From: Tethya wilhelma
Taxonomy: Eukaryota > Porifera > Demospongiae > Tethyida > Tethyidae
Assembly (NCBI GenBank): GCA_964030475.1
Contig: CAXIPT010000064.1
Coordinates: forward strand, 39,527-103,526
Direction of reading: 5' to 3'
DNA: 64,000 nucleotides
The notes below the pieces were generated by a model, which saw only the letters and a program-made list of their open reading frames with translations, did not search any database and had not been told where the DNA came from. Position numbers and translations under genes: made by a program. Numbering within the stretch: the stretch's first letter is position 1; every line of letters starts with the position of its first letter. Below, piece by piece: positions 54,087 through 64,000 of the stretch.

Positions 54087-57000
54087 CTGAACCTGAATCA
54101 CTTGATTCAGATACTGAGGCTGAAATGGAATATGTTCCATCCAGTGGTAGTCATGACTGTGACGATTATGATTCTGATGCGACATGTACAATGACAACTT
54201 CACTTTCAGACTTGTATGATGTCAGTATATATGACACTGAGCATTTTTCCTCGCTACCTCTCTATGATGGAGCTGAAATATCTGTCATGGATGCGATTGT
54301 GAAGTACCTCACATGGTTTAGTGAACACCCAGGAATCAGCAAAGAAGCTCTATCATATATTGAAGATGGAACATTATGAAGTTCTTCCTGGTGGAAACAA
54401 GCTCCCTGCTTCATTTGATGAAGCTATGAAACTTGTAGAGCCCTTTCTTATACAACCAATCGTGTTTCATGTCTGTCCAAATGATTGTATAGTGTATAGA
54501 GGTGAGCATACAGATCTTACTGTGTGTCCTGTATGTGGCGCTAGTAGATATACAACAGGACAAATTCCTGCAAAGCGTTTCACATGTCTTCCGATTGGAT
54601 CCCGGCTAGTTCGTCTATTTGGAACTTCAAATCTTTCCCAAATTGTACAAGCCCATGGGCTGCTTCAAGATGAACAATCGTGTGTGTTTGATCTTCACAA
54701 TTCATCAGCATGGAAATCAGCTTATTCAAGTAAAGATTTGCGTGGGATCTCATTTGCATTAAATACTGATGGAGTCAATCCCTACAGCCAAAACAGAGTA
54801 TCGTATTCAATGTGGCCAATTATACTAACTGTCTTAAATTTCCCAAGAAAAATTCGTTATAATTTTGGAAATTTTTGGCTTGTTGGTACTATTCCTGGAA
54901 ATGGAACAAAGGAACCCATGTCTATTTAGATATTTTAGTGGATGAGATACTGAGCATTTCTAACAAGACAATTTACGATGCTTATCACGGTGCACCCTTT
55001 GATTTAAAGGTGGATATCCTCATGTATGTTTTGGATTATCCTGGGATTAGCAAAGTGTTTAATATTCTAGGAGCTAATGCATATTAGGCATGTGTGTGGT
55101 GTGAAATCCAAGGTATGTATAGTCAAGTGGTGCATGTGAGAGCTTCAATAACATATTATAGTATAATTAAAGAATAAAATTGTGTACTCCTGCAGGTACC
55201 TACTTTTCAAATCTACACAAAATGGTATATTTGGAAAATAGAAGGTTTTTGCCCGTAATTCCGAGTTAAGGAAAGACAAACAGAATTTCCCAACAAAATC
55301 TCCCGAAATAAGACCACCACCTCCACGCAAAAAATATGAAGATATCCATGAAGCTTATGCTGCAGTTAAAACTAAAGACATGTAAGTTGATACCATTATA
55401 AGTACTGTATAATAATGTATTACAGTAGATCGGGAATTTTTTGCTGTTAAAAATTTTTTTCATCAGCAGCGAAAATTATAATGCATGCAGGAAAATTTAA
55501 AATGTGTATAAGTTATAATATTATGGCGATCTTTACTACAAAAAGTTCAAGAAGCGAAAATTTATAGTGGCGAAAATTTCCCAATCTACGGTATAATGTA
55601 CTGTAATTCGAGAAATTTTTGCAGTTAAAAATTTCGTAGTCTATGACAATGTAATTACGAAAATATAGTAACTTAATTGGTATACAACTACATGGCGACA
55701 GTACTAAACTATTAAAACTTTTAACGCATATAAAAATTTGTTACGTGAATTTGTTTTTAACAGAAATTTTCCAAATTTTAATGTATAACACATAATATTG
55801 TTATATCCAGGCCAATGGCTATGGGTATTGCCAAAGCAACTGGTTGCAAAGAATCATATTGTTTGATGAAGCTTCCTAACCACAATCGACTCATCCAAGC
55901 ATTCCCTGATACAATGCGCATCGTCAAGGATGTTATTGAAAAGATATCCACTTGACAAAGTTGTTACTTCTAAAAAAGCACTAGGTAGGTTTGGATTCGA
56001 TAAACAACAACTTAAACGAAAACGAGGATCAAACGAATGTGCGAAAGATGTGCCCCCATATATACTCTCCTCCAGTGACCTTAAGCTTGCTGATACCCGT
56101 TCAAAAATGATTATTATGACTAACTCTGACTTCATTCCTGGACAGATTTTCTTCAGAACAACAGGATTAAAATCACATGATTGGAAAGAGGTATATGCAT
56201 GTTGATCATGTGCATGCAAGTATGTGCACAATATTTGACAATGTATGCATGAATTTCCATAATACATATGTTTGGATACATCGTATATATAGATCAAGAA
56301 ATTTTTGTGTGTTTAATTTTTTATCACTTGTGTGCGTAGCGGAAAATTTTTAACAGCGAAAATTGCCTCCCTGACAGTGACTCTACCCTAGCATTGGAGT
56401 GCATGCAGTTCAACACACACACACACACACATGCACCCTGAAGTCAATCTGGTATGTGAATGCTGGCAGAAATTGAACATGTGGTCGATAATGAGAGTAC
56501 ATGCCATGCAGTCAATAATATGTTATGGCCAATATTTTTCAGCTAGATTTGACTGGTAAGGCGTAGCAAGCTGCATGGAAAGGCAGCCAAAAGAATGGGG
56601 AGAATGAGCATAAATATTTCAATTGCATTTGAAATTTTAAAATTGCATGCATGGTTGGATAATAAGCTCGAGTTTTAATTATTCAATTTTTTCTACCAGC
56701 ATTCTCAAGCCAGATAAACTTGCTGATGATATTTCATTACCTTATACAATTTCTGAGGCTGTGTTGCAGGTGGGTGGGTGCCATGGGTGTATGTGAGTGT
56801 GTGTATATGTGCATGCATGTGTAAGTATTGATAATTTTGTCTATCGGCAACTCTATTTCTTGTGTGTATGTAAATACAGCTTGTTGCTAAGAATATTTTG
56901 AAATTCTGCCTTCGTGGAATGCTTGAAAGTCGTCAACGATCAACTCTTTTTATATTTCTGAATGCTGTTCGAAAGATCCTTTCAGAGAGTGTTGATCCTG

Positions 57001-57310
57001 AATATGTTGGTGAAATTGAGATCGAACTCAACCATGTTTAATGGAACGAGATTTTCCAGTTGACATTCAGGTATATATAATTAATATTATGATATGATTG
57101 TGATTTCTAGAAAATTGTGTGTTATCTAGCTAAAAATATAATATATATGTTATAACGGTGCATTTACTAAGACATGTTCTTGATGGACTCAAGCATTTTG
57201 GACCAGTTTATAGTTCGTGGATGTTTGCGTATGAGAGGTTTAACAGCTGGCTTCACAGACGTGTTATGAACCGCAGATATCCTGAAGCAACTTTAATGGA
57301 GACATATCGA
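54087..57310 (+). pseudogene. CACTA (En/Spm) type transposase, multi-exon, decayed
   Basis: Coding blocks: 54087-55099, 55197-55382, 55812-56190, 56702-56769, 56880-57077, 57170-57310. Order of motifs: acidic N-terminal, HPGISKEALSYI, CPNDCIVYRGEH with CPVCGASRY (zinc site), RGISFALNTDGVNPYSQNRV (first D), YSMWPIILTVLNFPRKIRYN, LVGTIPGNGTKEP, VYLDILVDEIL, VLDYPGISKVFNILGANAY, CVWCEIQG, then LKHFGPVYSSWMFAYERFNS near the end. These are typical of tnp2-like CACTA transposases in animals. Lesions: shifts near 54362, 54915, 55250, 55945 and 57040, and TAG at 55085-55087. Beyond the donor at 57311 it is interrupted by another repeat at 57346. Inactive. Confidence 0.85.
55424..55598. mobile_element. 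Small TA-flanked MITE in a CACTA intron
   Basis: The left end TACAGTAGATCGGGAATTTT and the right end, read on the other strand, TACCGTAGATTGGGAAATTT are diverged inverted repeats beginning with TA. The interior repeats GCGAAAATTT phrases. It lies between coding blocks of the CACTA pseudogene. Similar GCGAAAA-type scraps follow at 55608-55800 and 56286-56370. Confidence 0.65.
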
Positions 57311-57345
57311 GTAAGTATATATTTTGTGTGAATTCATCCTAATTT

Positions 57346-57462
57346 ATATTCCCAGTACGGTAGTACTGGGTACACAGGAATGGCACGGATGGCCCATTAG
57401 CGCAATACAAATATTCACGCGAATAACTCTGCAAAAACTGAGCGCTTAGCTGAACCCTATCT
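57346..57462 (-). repeat. Repeat starting with the CCCAGTAC hairpin
   Basis: Inverted relative of 36650-36745. It begins CCCAGTACGGTAGTACTGGG and continues with AGGAATGGCAC and AATATTCACGCGAATAACTC. It ends exactly at the adapter-like sequence. Confidence 0.75.
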
Positions 57463-57495
57463 TCGTCGGCAGCGTCAGATGTGTAAAAGAAACAG
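57463..57495 (+). other. Probable Nextera (Tn5) sequencing adapter remnant
   Basis: The stretch reads TCGTCGGCAGCGTC followed by AGATGTGTAAAAGAAACAG. The Nextera read-1 adapter is TCGTCGGCAGCGTC plus the Tn5 mosaic end AGATGTGTATAAGAGACAG, so 31 of 33 bases agree in order. In translation the minus strand gives the well-known contaminant-like peptide YTSDAADE. It separates a hairpin repeat from the OTU-type gene copy, so that join is suspect. Confidence 0.85.
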
Positions 57496-58469
57496 TACGC
57501 TTGCATAAAAATATTTCTGAGCTTTGTTGGTAGACTGTCGATGGTGCAGTCTGTGGGTGGTATGTGCTTCCTTGCTAGGGCAGCTTGCCATATGTGTAGT
57601 GATTCGAGAATTCCTACTGATAAAGAATGAAAAAAACAATTTCCAATTCCACTTCTTAAAGAATCATACAGTGTGAGTCCATACGTTGACAGCTGTTTTC
57701 TGATATCTTCATATTCAGCTGAAACTAAACGTCCACATTCAAGTTGGGTACACGTTGATGGGGAAAATGGTTTTAGCAGTGATAAACAGTTCATAAGACA
57801 AGAAGCTACAGTCTTTTCAACGGTCCGAAGAATGGCAAATTTCTTCACTGATTCCATATACACTGGTATAATGACATCCATATCCATTACACATTGATTT
57901 ATGTCTATTTCTTCTTCATCGTCTACTGAATTTACCCTCTTTGGTACAATTCCAACTGGTTTTTCATTGTTCTCAGCTGGAGGACTGGAGTGTTGGTACG
58001 TAGCTTCAATTGGCTTTACTATCACTTTGTGGTTTACTTACATTCTTGAATTATGTTCATAAATAATCACAGTTAACAATGCATACGCTAAAAAGATACC
58101 AATTTTGCTTTTGTTAAAGAAAGATTTGATATGCCGATGGAATCTTTCGTTTCAGTTTGTTCCTCCGCCGGGAGGTATGTTGGAGAGACATCCTGTTTGC
58201 ATATGCCTGTCTATGGCTGTTGTCGTGGCTTGCTTGAACAATGAATTGTCATCAGCATCACAGCTCCTTTCCCATTTTTGTCTAAACACATTCATGTTGC
58301 GTTCCAAGACATCAGATTGTGGAGTATTACATTTTCTGACAACACCTACATCTCCATCTTCACGGAACACTTGACGCAAGTCTGACAGGCATTTGTGAAA
58401 CAGAGGGTGGGTTTTAGACAGCGTGCGTGAAATGCGTTGTACCGCATGAAAAATATCAAGCTTTACTTG
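57496..58469 (-). pseudogene. DDE-OTU transposon protein, truncated minus-strand copy
   Basis: One open frame with two in-frame stops (TGA inside GGGTN-NERFH near 58150, TAA after IIYEHNSRM near 58033). It is homologous to 60490-61450 of the plus copy. It covers KLDIFHAVQR, DLRQVFREDGDVGVVRKCNT, the GGGTN-NERFHRH segment with the third acidic residue, VDMDVIIPVY-like text and the start of the OTU domain (GIGNCFFHSLSVGIL, catalytic Cys kept). The 5' end is cut at the 9-bp minisatellite and the 3' end at the adapter-like sequence. Confidence 0.8.
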
Positions 58470-58766
58470 TGGAACAGATGGAACACGTGGAACGTGTGGA
58501 ACAGTGGGAACAGATGGAACACGTGGAACGTGTGGAACAGAAGGAACAGAGGGAACACATTGAACGTGTGGAACAGCGGGAACGTTTGGAACAGATGGAA
58601 CACGTGGAACAGTGGGAACACGTGGAACAGTGGGAACAGATGGAACACGTGGAACGTGTGGAACAGTGGGAACAGATGGAACACGTGGAACGTGTGGAAC
58701 AGAAGGAACAGAGGGAACATGTTGAACGTGTGGAACAGAAGGAACACGTGGAACGTGTGGAACATA
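58470..58766 (+). repeat. 9-bp minisatellite, array 1
   Basis: Units of the type GGAACACGT, GGAACGTGT, GGAACAGTG and GGAACAGAT, about 33 in all. Because 9 is a multiple of 3, several frames stay open on both strands (for example Cys-Ser-X or Val-Glu-His repeats), which gives spurious ORFs. Confidence 0.93.
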
Positions 58767-58784
58767 TGATACAGTAGAATGTAG

Positions 58785-58850
58785 TCATTTAAATTTAATT
58801 AATTACATTAATTAAGTTTAATTAAATTAATTAAGTTAATTGATAATACA
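58785..58850 (+). repeat. TTAAT-rich simple repeat
   Basis: Imperfect AATTAATTAAGTT repeats between two minisatellite arrays. Confidence 0.8.
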
Positions 58851-58906
58851 GGAAGTGCTATATCAGCACATTTCAGGACATTTACACTAAGCATTAGCCA
58901 TTTTCT

Positions 58907-59318
58907 GTGTTCCATCATATATCCATGCGTTCCCTGCGTTCCATCATATATCCATGCGTTCCCTGTGTTCCATGCGTTCCCTATGTTCCATCATATATCC
59001 ATGCGTTCCCTGCGTTCCCTGTGTTCCATGCGTTCCCTGTGTTCCATCATATTATATCCATGCGTTCCCTGTGTTCCATGCGTTCCCTGTGTTCCATCAT
59101 ATATCCATGCGTTCCCTCAGTGTTCCATGCGTTCCCTATGTTCCATCATATATCCGTTCCCTGTGTTCTATGCGTTCCGTGTGTTCCCTGTGTTTCATCA
59201 TATATCCATGCGTTCCCTGCGTTCCCTGTGTTCCATGCATTCCATGCATTCCACCACATGTTCATGTGTTCCATGCGTTCCATGGGTTCCTTATGTTCCA
59301 TGTGAATGTTCCTTTTAG
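58907..59318 (-). repeat. 9-bp minisatellite, array 2, inverted
   Basis: Units such as GTTCCCTGC, GTTCCCTGT and GTTCCATGC, grouped by CATCATATATCCATGC spacers into higher-order units. On the minus strand they are GGAACGCAT-type units, the same family as arrays 1 and 3. Confidence 0.92.
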
Positions 59319-59391
59319 CTGATGGTGCATTTCTATTTAAGTAGCAGTCACATGGTTTGGAAATAGCTGAGTTTTTATAGTGTGTCTGAGA

Positions 59392-62090
59392 ATGTATGTG
59401 ACTAAAGCCTATAGTATTATAGCATTTGTGGTTCTGTTCACCTTTGCTCTAAACCTGAAGACAATCAATGGTATTTCTGTGACACCTGAAATGTGTAACT
59501 TCATTCAGAAGCTAATCAGAAGATTCGAAGAAGGCAAAGGTAATTAATTTTATTATGCATGTATTATAATTGTTATGGAGCCATTATAATTATTATTATT
59601 AATTATTATAGGTGAATCTTGCTGCACAGTTTTCAATCCTCCACTTTCTCAATCAATTCAACCATCGGTAATCATATGGAATCCAATACTATCATTTGGC
59701 AGTACCATAGAAATAAACTGCCCTGATTGTACATCGAATATTTATGTCCAGCACTGGAATAATGGATCTTGTCCCTCTCGACAGCCCCGTATACTACATT
59801 CATTTGATACTATCATACTATTGGTTAGTGCTGTATACAAATGTAAAAATGACCACACTTGTCTAGCTCACGATCCCCGAATACTAGGGTTGTTACCACC
59901 AAGAACTGAGATTCCTTTTTGTCTGTTGCATCGAACAGGGTTTACTCGTCATTTTGTTGAAATAGTATATTCACTTGTGGCAAACGGAATGAATTTTAAC
60001 AGCCTGGAAACACTTATAATTGGAAGAAGATGGGCTACTTATGCACATCGATCACAAACATGCTGTTACGATTCCTTTGCAACCTCAATACTTTCAAATT
60101 CACCAAGTGACTCAATGCTAAGGCACTGCTTTATATCACGGTTTCAAACCCTAGAGAGATTGTACAAGGAACACATGTGTAGCATCGTAATTGGAGACAC
60201 TATTACATTTGATCATACTTTTAAGGTTGCTTCAAACATTGGTTATGAAAGAGAAGATAATGTTTGGATACAACAGTATGATAGCTTGTTCTTAGTGATG
60301 AACAGTGTTGGCCAAATTACAACAAGGCAATTCACTAGTGGCACAATTATAGACCAGGTAAACGATATCCTCCAAGGATTGTATAAACGCAGTACAATGC
60401 AAGGGCAACCGATCAACTGCATATTTGTAGATGATTGTTGTAAAGTACGCAAAAAACTTCAGAAAATATTTGGTACTACCGTAAAAGTTAAGCTTGATAT
60501 CTTTCATGCTGTCCAACGTGTCACTCGAACACTTTCAAAAATTCATCCACTCTTCCAACAATGTATTTCAGACTTACGTCAAGTATTCCGTTCAGATGGA
60601 GATGTTGGAATTATTAGAAAGTTTGATACTCCTCAGCCGGATGTGATAGAGAGGAAAATGAAATCGTTCAAACAAAAATGGGAGAAAAGTTGTTCTAGTG
60701 ATGGCAAACAGTTATTTAAAGCTGACACCATTTTAGCTATTGAAAACCTGATGAAACACATACAAGGTGGCTGTCTTTCAGGCATACCACCAGGAGGTGG
60801 TACGAATAGAAATGAAAGATTTCATAGGCACATAAAATCTTTTTTTAACAAGAGCAGAATTGGTATTTGTCTTGCATATGCCTTACTCAGTGTAATCATT
60901 TATGAACACAACTGTCGAGTGAACACAAATCACAAAATTGTTGTTGCTCCAATAGAGGTTATGCAGCATACAAATACTACAAAAAAACCCATTACACAAA
61001 ATCCTGTTGGAATCATACCAAAAGACCCACAGTCTCAGTATGAAAATCACAGTCATGAAATAGTTGTTGAAGATGTTAGAATGGATATGGATATTGTTGT
61101 TCCAGTGTACAGGGATTCTATAAATAAATTTTTGATGATCCAAACAGTTGAGAAGAGTGTGGCAAGAAGTCTCATGAATGTGGTTTCCCTCTTAAAGCCC
61201 TATGTACCATCCACTATCTCTTGTTCAAGAATAACTAATCTCGAGACAATAGCCAAATGCGAGACCTTAAGGACCAACTATTTCAATATGGATTCACACT
61301 TTGGGATTCAACATGTGCACCTGGTGGAATAGGAAACTGCTTCTTTAATTCAGTAGCACAGTGTATTCTCCAGACCAATTTTTCCCTTTCAAGGATAGGA
61401 ATAACTGATTACGATTCTAAAAATCTGCCAAAAACACTCAGAAGTACTTTTGTACAAGAAATCACAAAGGAAAACTTATTACACCATTACAGAAGCTTTA
61501 CCACCCTTGAAGTTGAAGAATTCCGTCAAGAAGCTAGCAAATTTCTTACTGATGGCTATTTCAATAGTTGTCTAGGTGATTTAATGCCTCTGGCAATTTC
61601 CAATGCTTTAAAAGCCTCTTTTATCATATTCAGACCTAGTGAACATCCATTGTATGTTACTCCAGAAGATAGCACTAGTTTGGGAACTATGTTTCTTGTG
61701 TACCAAAGTGATGGAGTGGGACATTATGATGCTGCTATACCTGTGGTTCCCAATCCTGTACTTCCTGTTGCAACTTCAACATCAGACACAAGCACAGATA
61801 CCAAATGCAGCTGTGGCATTAATTCTAAAGACAGTGTGAACAAAGCATGTATACCAAAGCCATTGACAATGTATCCCATATGATGTAAGTGTTATAAACT
61901 GGGTAAGCCTTGTTCCAACAAATGTAGGTGTAAAAACTGTTGCAACCCTCATGGTCCCAAAATTGAATCAACAATTGTTCACCATAGAAAGCGCCCTAGC
62001 AAGTGGAGTGTCCTAGTAGCAAAAGGTATGCACAGAGTCATGGTGAGAAAATTAGAGAAGGTGGTTGGTCACAATTTGAAACCATTGTAA
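59392..62090 (+). pseudogene. Transposon protein joining a DDE core, OTU domain and CXC domain
   Basis: Exon 1 59392-59539, intron with GT-AG, exon 2 from 59612; the junction is in phase. A shift near 61260 and a TGA at 61881-61883 interrupt an otherwise continuous protein of about 870 residues. N-terminal zinc-type region: CPDC...W...C and AVYKCKNDH. Core: GDTITFDHTFKVASNIGYE (first D), NCIFVDDCCKVRKKLQKIFG (second D) and GGGTNRNERFHRHIKSFF (E), a DDE-like triad. Then VEDVRMDMDIVVPVYRDSIN and an OTU-like protease domain: GGIGNCFFNSVAQC (catalytic Cys) and VGHYDAAIP (His). Last, a Tesmin/TSO1-like CXC domain: CSCG, then CKCYKLGKPCSNKCRCKNCC. OTU domains remove ubiquitin; CXC domains bind DNA. 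Exon 1 looks hydrophobic, like a signal peptide, which may be chance. Confidence 0.78.
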
Positions 62091-62714
62091 TATTGGAGAT
62101 CATCTTGAAATTTGGCTACACGAAGCACGATTACAATCCTAAAACTGTTTTATGTACTTATCAACATGTGGTGTTTTGTTCTACATCATCATTTTGTTTG
62201 CTACAACTTCCACAAAATGTTGTGTTCAGGGACAAAAGTTTTGGTCAAATATCTTCTAAGTTGAGTTACATATTTCAAACACACTCTTGAAATAGTTTTC
62301 CTTGTATGGCATTGTATATTATCTGCCATTTGTTACTTTTAGTGTTCATGTATCAATATTATTGTGACCCCTATAAGATTATTGTCGACATTTCTTTACG
62401 GTCATGACATTGTACATTACTCTGAATGGATATAGTAATAATCACACATAAACACACAGCAAAACACAATAATTGATTTCACTACGAATGTTACACAATC
62501 CTAAATGGTCCAAATTATGGTTATCAGTAAGCTCTTTCCAGCAAAATGCAAACTAAACTGACTAACTGACCAACTTGAACTTGATGAACAAAATCTGACG
62601 ATGTGAGTCTTTAATTTGAAGTGTCCTTCAGGTATAGAAATTCCATCACAATCCAGCTAAGTAATAATCAGCACAAAACATCAACCAGTGTCATTGTCAT
62701 GGTATAATATTATT
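62091..62714. other. Spacer, nothing recognised
   Basis: AT-rich sequence after the CXC domain. It may hold the 3' end of the transposon, but no inverted end could be matched. Confidence 0.4.
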
Positions 62715-63757
62715 TGGAACACTGGGAACACATGGAACAGTTGGAACACGTGGAACATGTGGAACAGTTGGAACACGTGGAACACTGGGAACACATGGAA
62801 CAGTTGGAACACGTGGAACATGTGGAACACTGGGAACACATGGAACAGTTGGAACAGTAGGAACATGTGGAACATTGGGAACACATGGAACAGTTGAAAC
62901 ATGTGAAACACATGGAACACATGGAACACTGGGAACACGTGGAACAGTGGGAACACATGGAACACGTGGAACATGTGGAACAGTGGGAACACATGGAACA
63001 GTCGGAACACGTGGAACACGTGGAACATGTGGAACACTGGGACATGGGACACGGAAACATGTGGAACAGTTGGAACACGTGGAACACGTGGAACATGTGG
63101 AACATATGGAACATGTGGAACACTGGGAACACATGGAACAGTTGGAACACGTGGAACATGTGGAACACTGGGACACGGGACACGGGAACATGTGAAACAG
63201 TTGGAACATGTGGAACAGTTGGAACACGTGGAACACGTGGAACATGTGGAACATATGGAACATGTGGAACACTGGGAACACATGGAACAGTTGGAACACG
63301 TGGAACATGTGGAACAGTTGGAACACGTGGAACACTGGGAACACATGGAACAGTTGGAACACGTGGAACACTGGGAACACATGGAACAGTAGGAACATGT
63401 GGAACATTGGGAACACATGGAACAGTTGAAACATGTGAAACACGTGGAACACATGGAACACTGGGAACACGTGGAACAGTGGGAACACATGGAACACGTG
63501 GAACATGTGGAACAGTGGGAACACATGGAACAGTTGGAACACGTGGAACATGTGGAACACTGGGAACACATGGAACAGTTGGAACAGTAGGAACATGTGG
63601 AACATTGGGAACACGTGGAACAGTTGAAACATGTGAAACACTTGGAACAGTGGGAACACGTGGAACATGTAAAAACACTGGGAACACATGGAACAGTTGA
63701 AACATGTGAAACACGTGGAACATGTGGAACATTGGGAACACATGGAACAGTTGAAAC
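62715..63757 (+). repeat. 9-bp minisatellite, array 3 (about 1 kb)
   Basis: About 115 units, chiefly GGAACACGT, GGAACATGT, GGAACAGTT, GGAACACTG and GGAACACAT. A higher-order pattern (ACTGGGAACACATGGAACAG and its neighbours) repeats over 60-140 bp. Degenerate GAAACATGT units occur at intervals. Five frames are open for hundreds of codons for arithmetic reasons only. Confidence 0.95.
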
Positions 63758-64000
63758 GGGTGTCTTTATTCAGCGGAATAACCTACTGGAATGGAATGGA
63801 ATTGATGACCTTTTAATAATTATTATAGCAAAGAATGATTACATTACATGTCATTAATGATTACATTACATTACATACAACAATTATTATCATTGAATTG
63901 TGAGAAAGTTAGCTCAAGCGTCCAGGCATGTTCATCTTGATATACTGGGTATGTGGAGGAAGCAGCTGAACAAGGATTGATGGTTAGATCTCGAGCTTGG
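63758..64000. other. Window end, nothing recognised
   Basis: It contains a short ATTACATTACAT simple repeat (63838-63880). No gene seen. Confidence 0.4.

Noticed and set aside
58427..59322. ORFs over minisatellite arrays 1 and 2
   Set aside because: Same arithmetic artefact; both strands and several frames are open at once.
59392..59539. Exon 1 as a secretory signal peptide of the DDE-OTU-CXC protein
   Set aside because: Hydrophobic and in phase, but secretion makes no sense for a transposase, and the cleavage context is weak. Kept only as a possible first exon.
62681..63857. Long ORFs of 200-350 codons on both strands (Cys-Ser-X, Val-Glu-His, Trp-Asn-Thr repeats)
   Set aside because: They exist only because the minisatellite period (9 bp) is a multiple of three and its units lack stop codons. 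No start context, flanking exon or domain.

Overview
The window is animal genomic DNA, AT-rich, with short GT-AG introns, microsatellites and dense nested transposons. The mix (KDZ-like, hAT, CACTA, Penelope and two Gypsy lineages, many foldback MITEs) fits an early-branching metazoan. A demosponge is my best guess, from general resemblance only. I see no rRNA, tRNA or CRISPR. Almost every recognisable coding block belongs to a mobile element, and most carry frameshifts or stops. The main exception is an unidentified 12-exon minus-strand gene (46189 down to 41828).

Layout. 1-11.9 kb: a satellite fragment, a decayed KDZ-like transposase, a TTAA-flanked MITE inside a BamHI-site minisatellite, a hAT transposase pseudogene, a complete but mutated Gypsy element (6978-11059), and a SWIM-type zinc-finger gene fragment. 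11.9-35.3 kb: fragments of one large TIR transposon of unknown superfamily (about 6.7 kb when pieced together; about 1,200-residue protein), split by 210-bp satellite, a TTAA element and a 5'-truncated Penelope element. Four single Ns (17092, 24105, 30013, 32125) each coincide with an abrupt switch of repeat content, so this block is probably a mosaic of contig ends and not real order. 35.3-41.8 kb: repeat-derived DNA plus two small divergent genes (HIRAN-like fragment; a protein with a PCNA-box-like motif). 41.8-46.2 kb: the 12-exon gene, divergent from an exon at 46427 that may be the first exon of the CACTA transposase continued at 54.1-57.3 kb; a Gypsy element with identical LTRs (47045-52834) lies between them. 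57.3-62.1 kb: two opposed copies of a transposon protein joining a DDE-type core, an OTU protease-like domain and a CXC domain. Three arrays of one 9-bp minisatellite surround these copies, and a likely Nextera adapter remnant sits at 57463-57495.

The strongest results are structural and come straight from the sequence: target-site duplications, empty sites, an inverted protease segment inside the second Gypsy element, coherent exon phases in the 12-exon gene, and the DDE-OTU-CXC fusion. Domain names rest on recognised motifs and have not been checked against a database.
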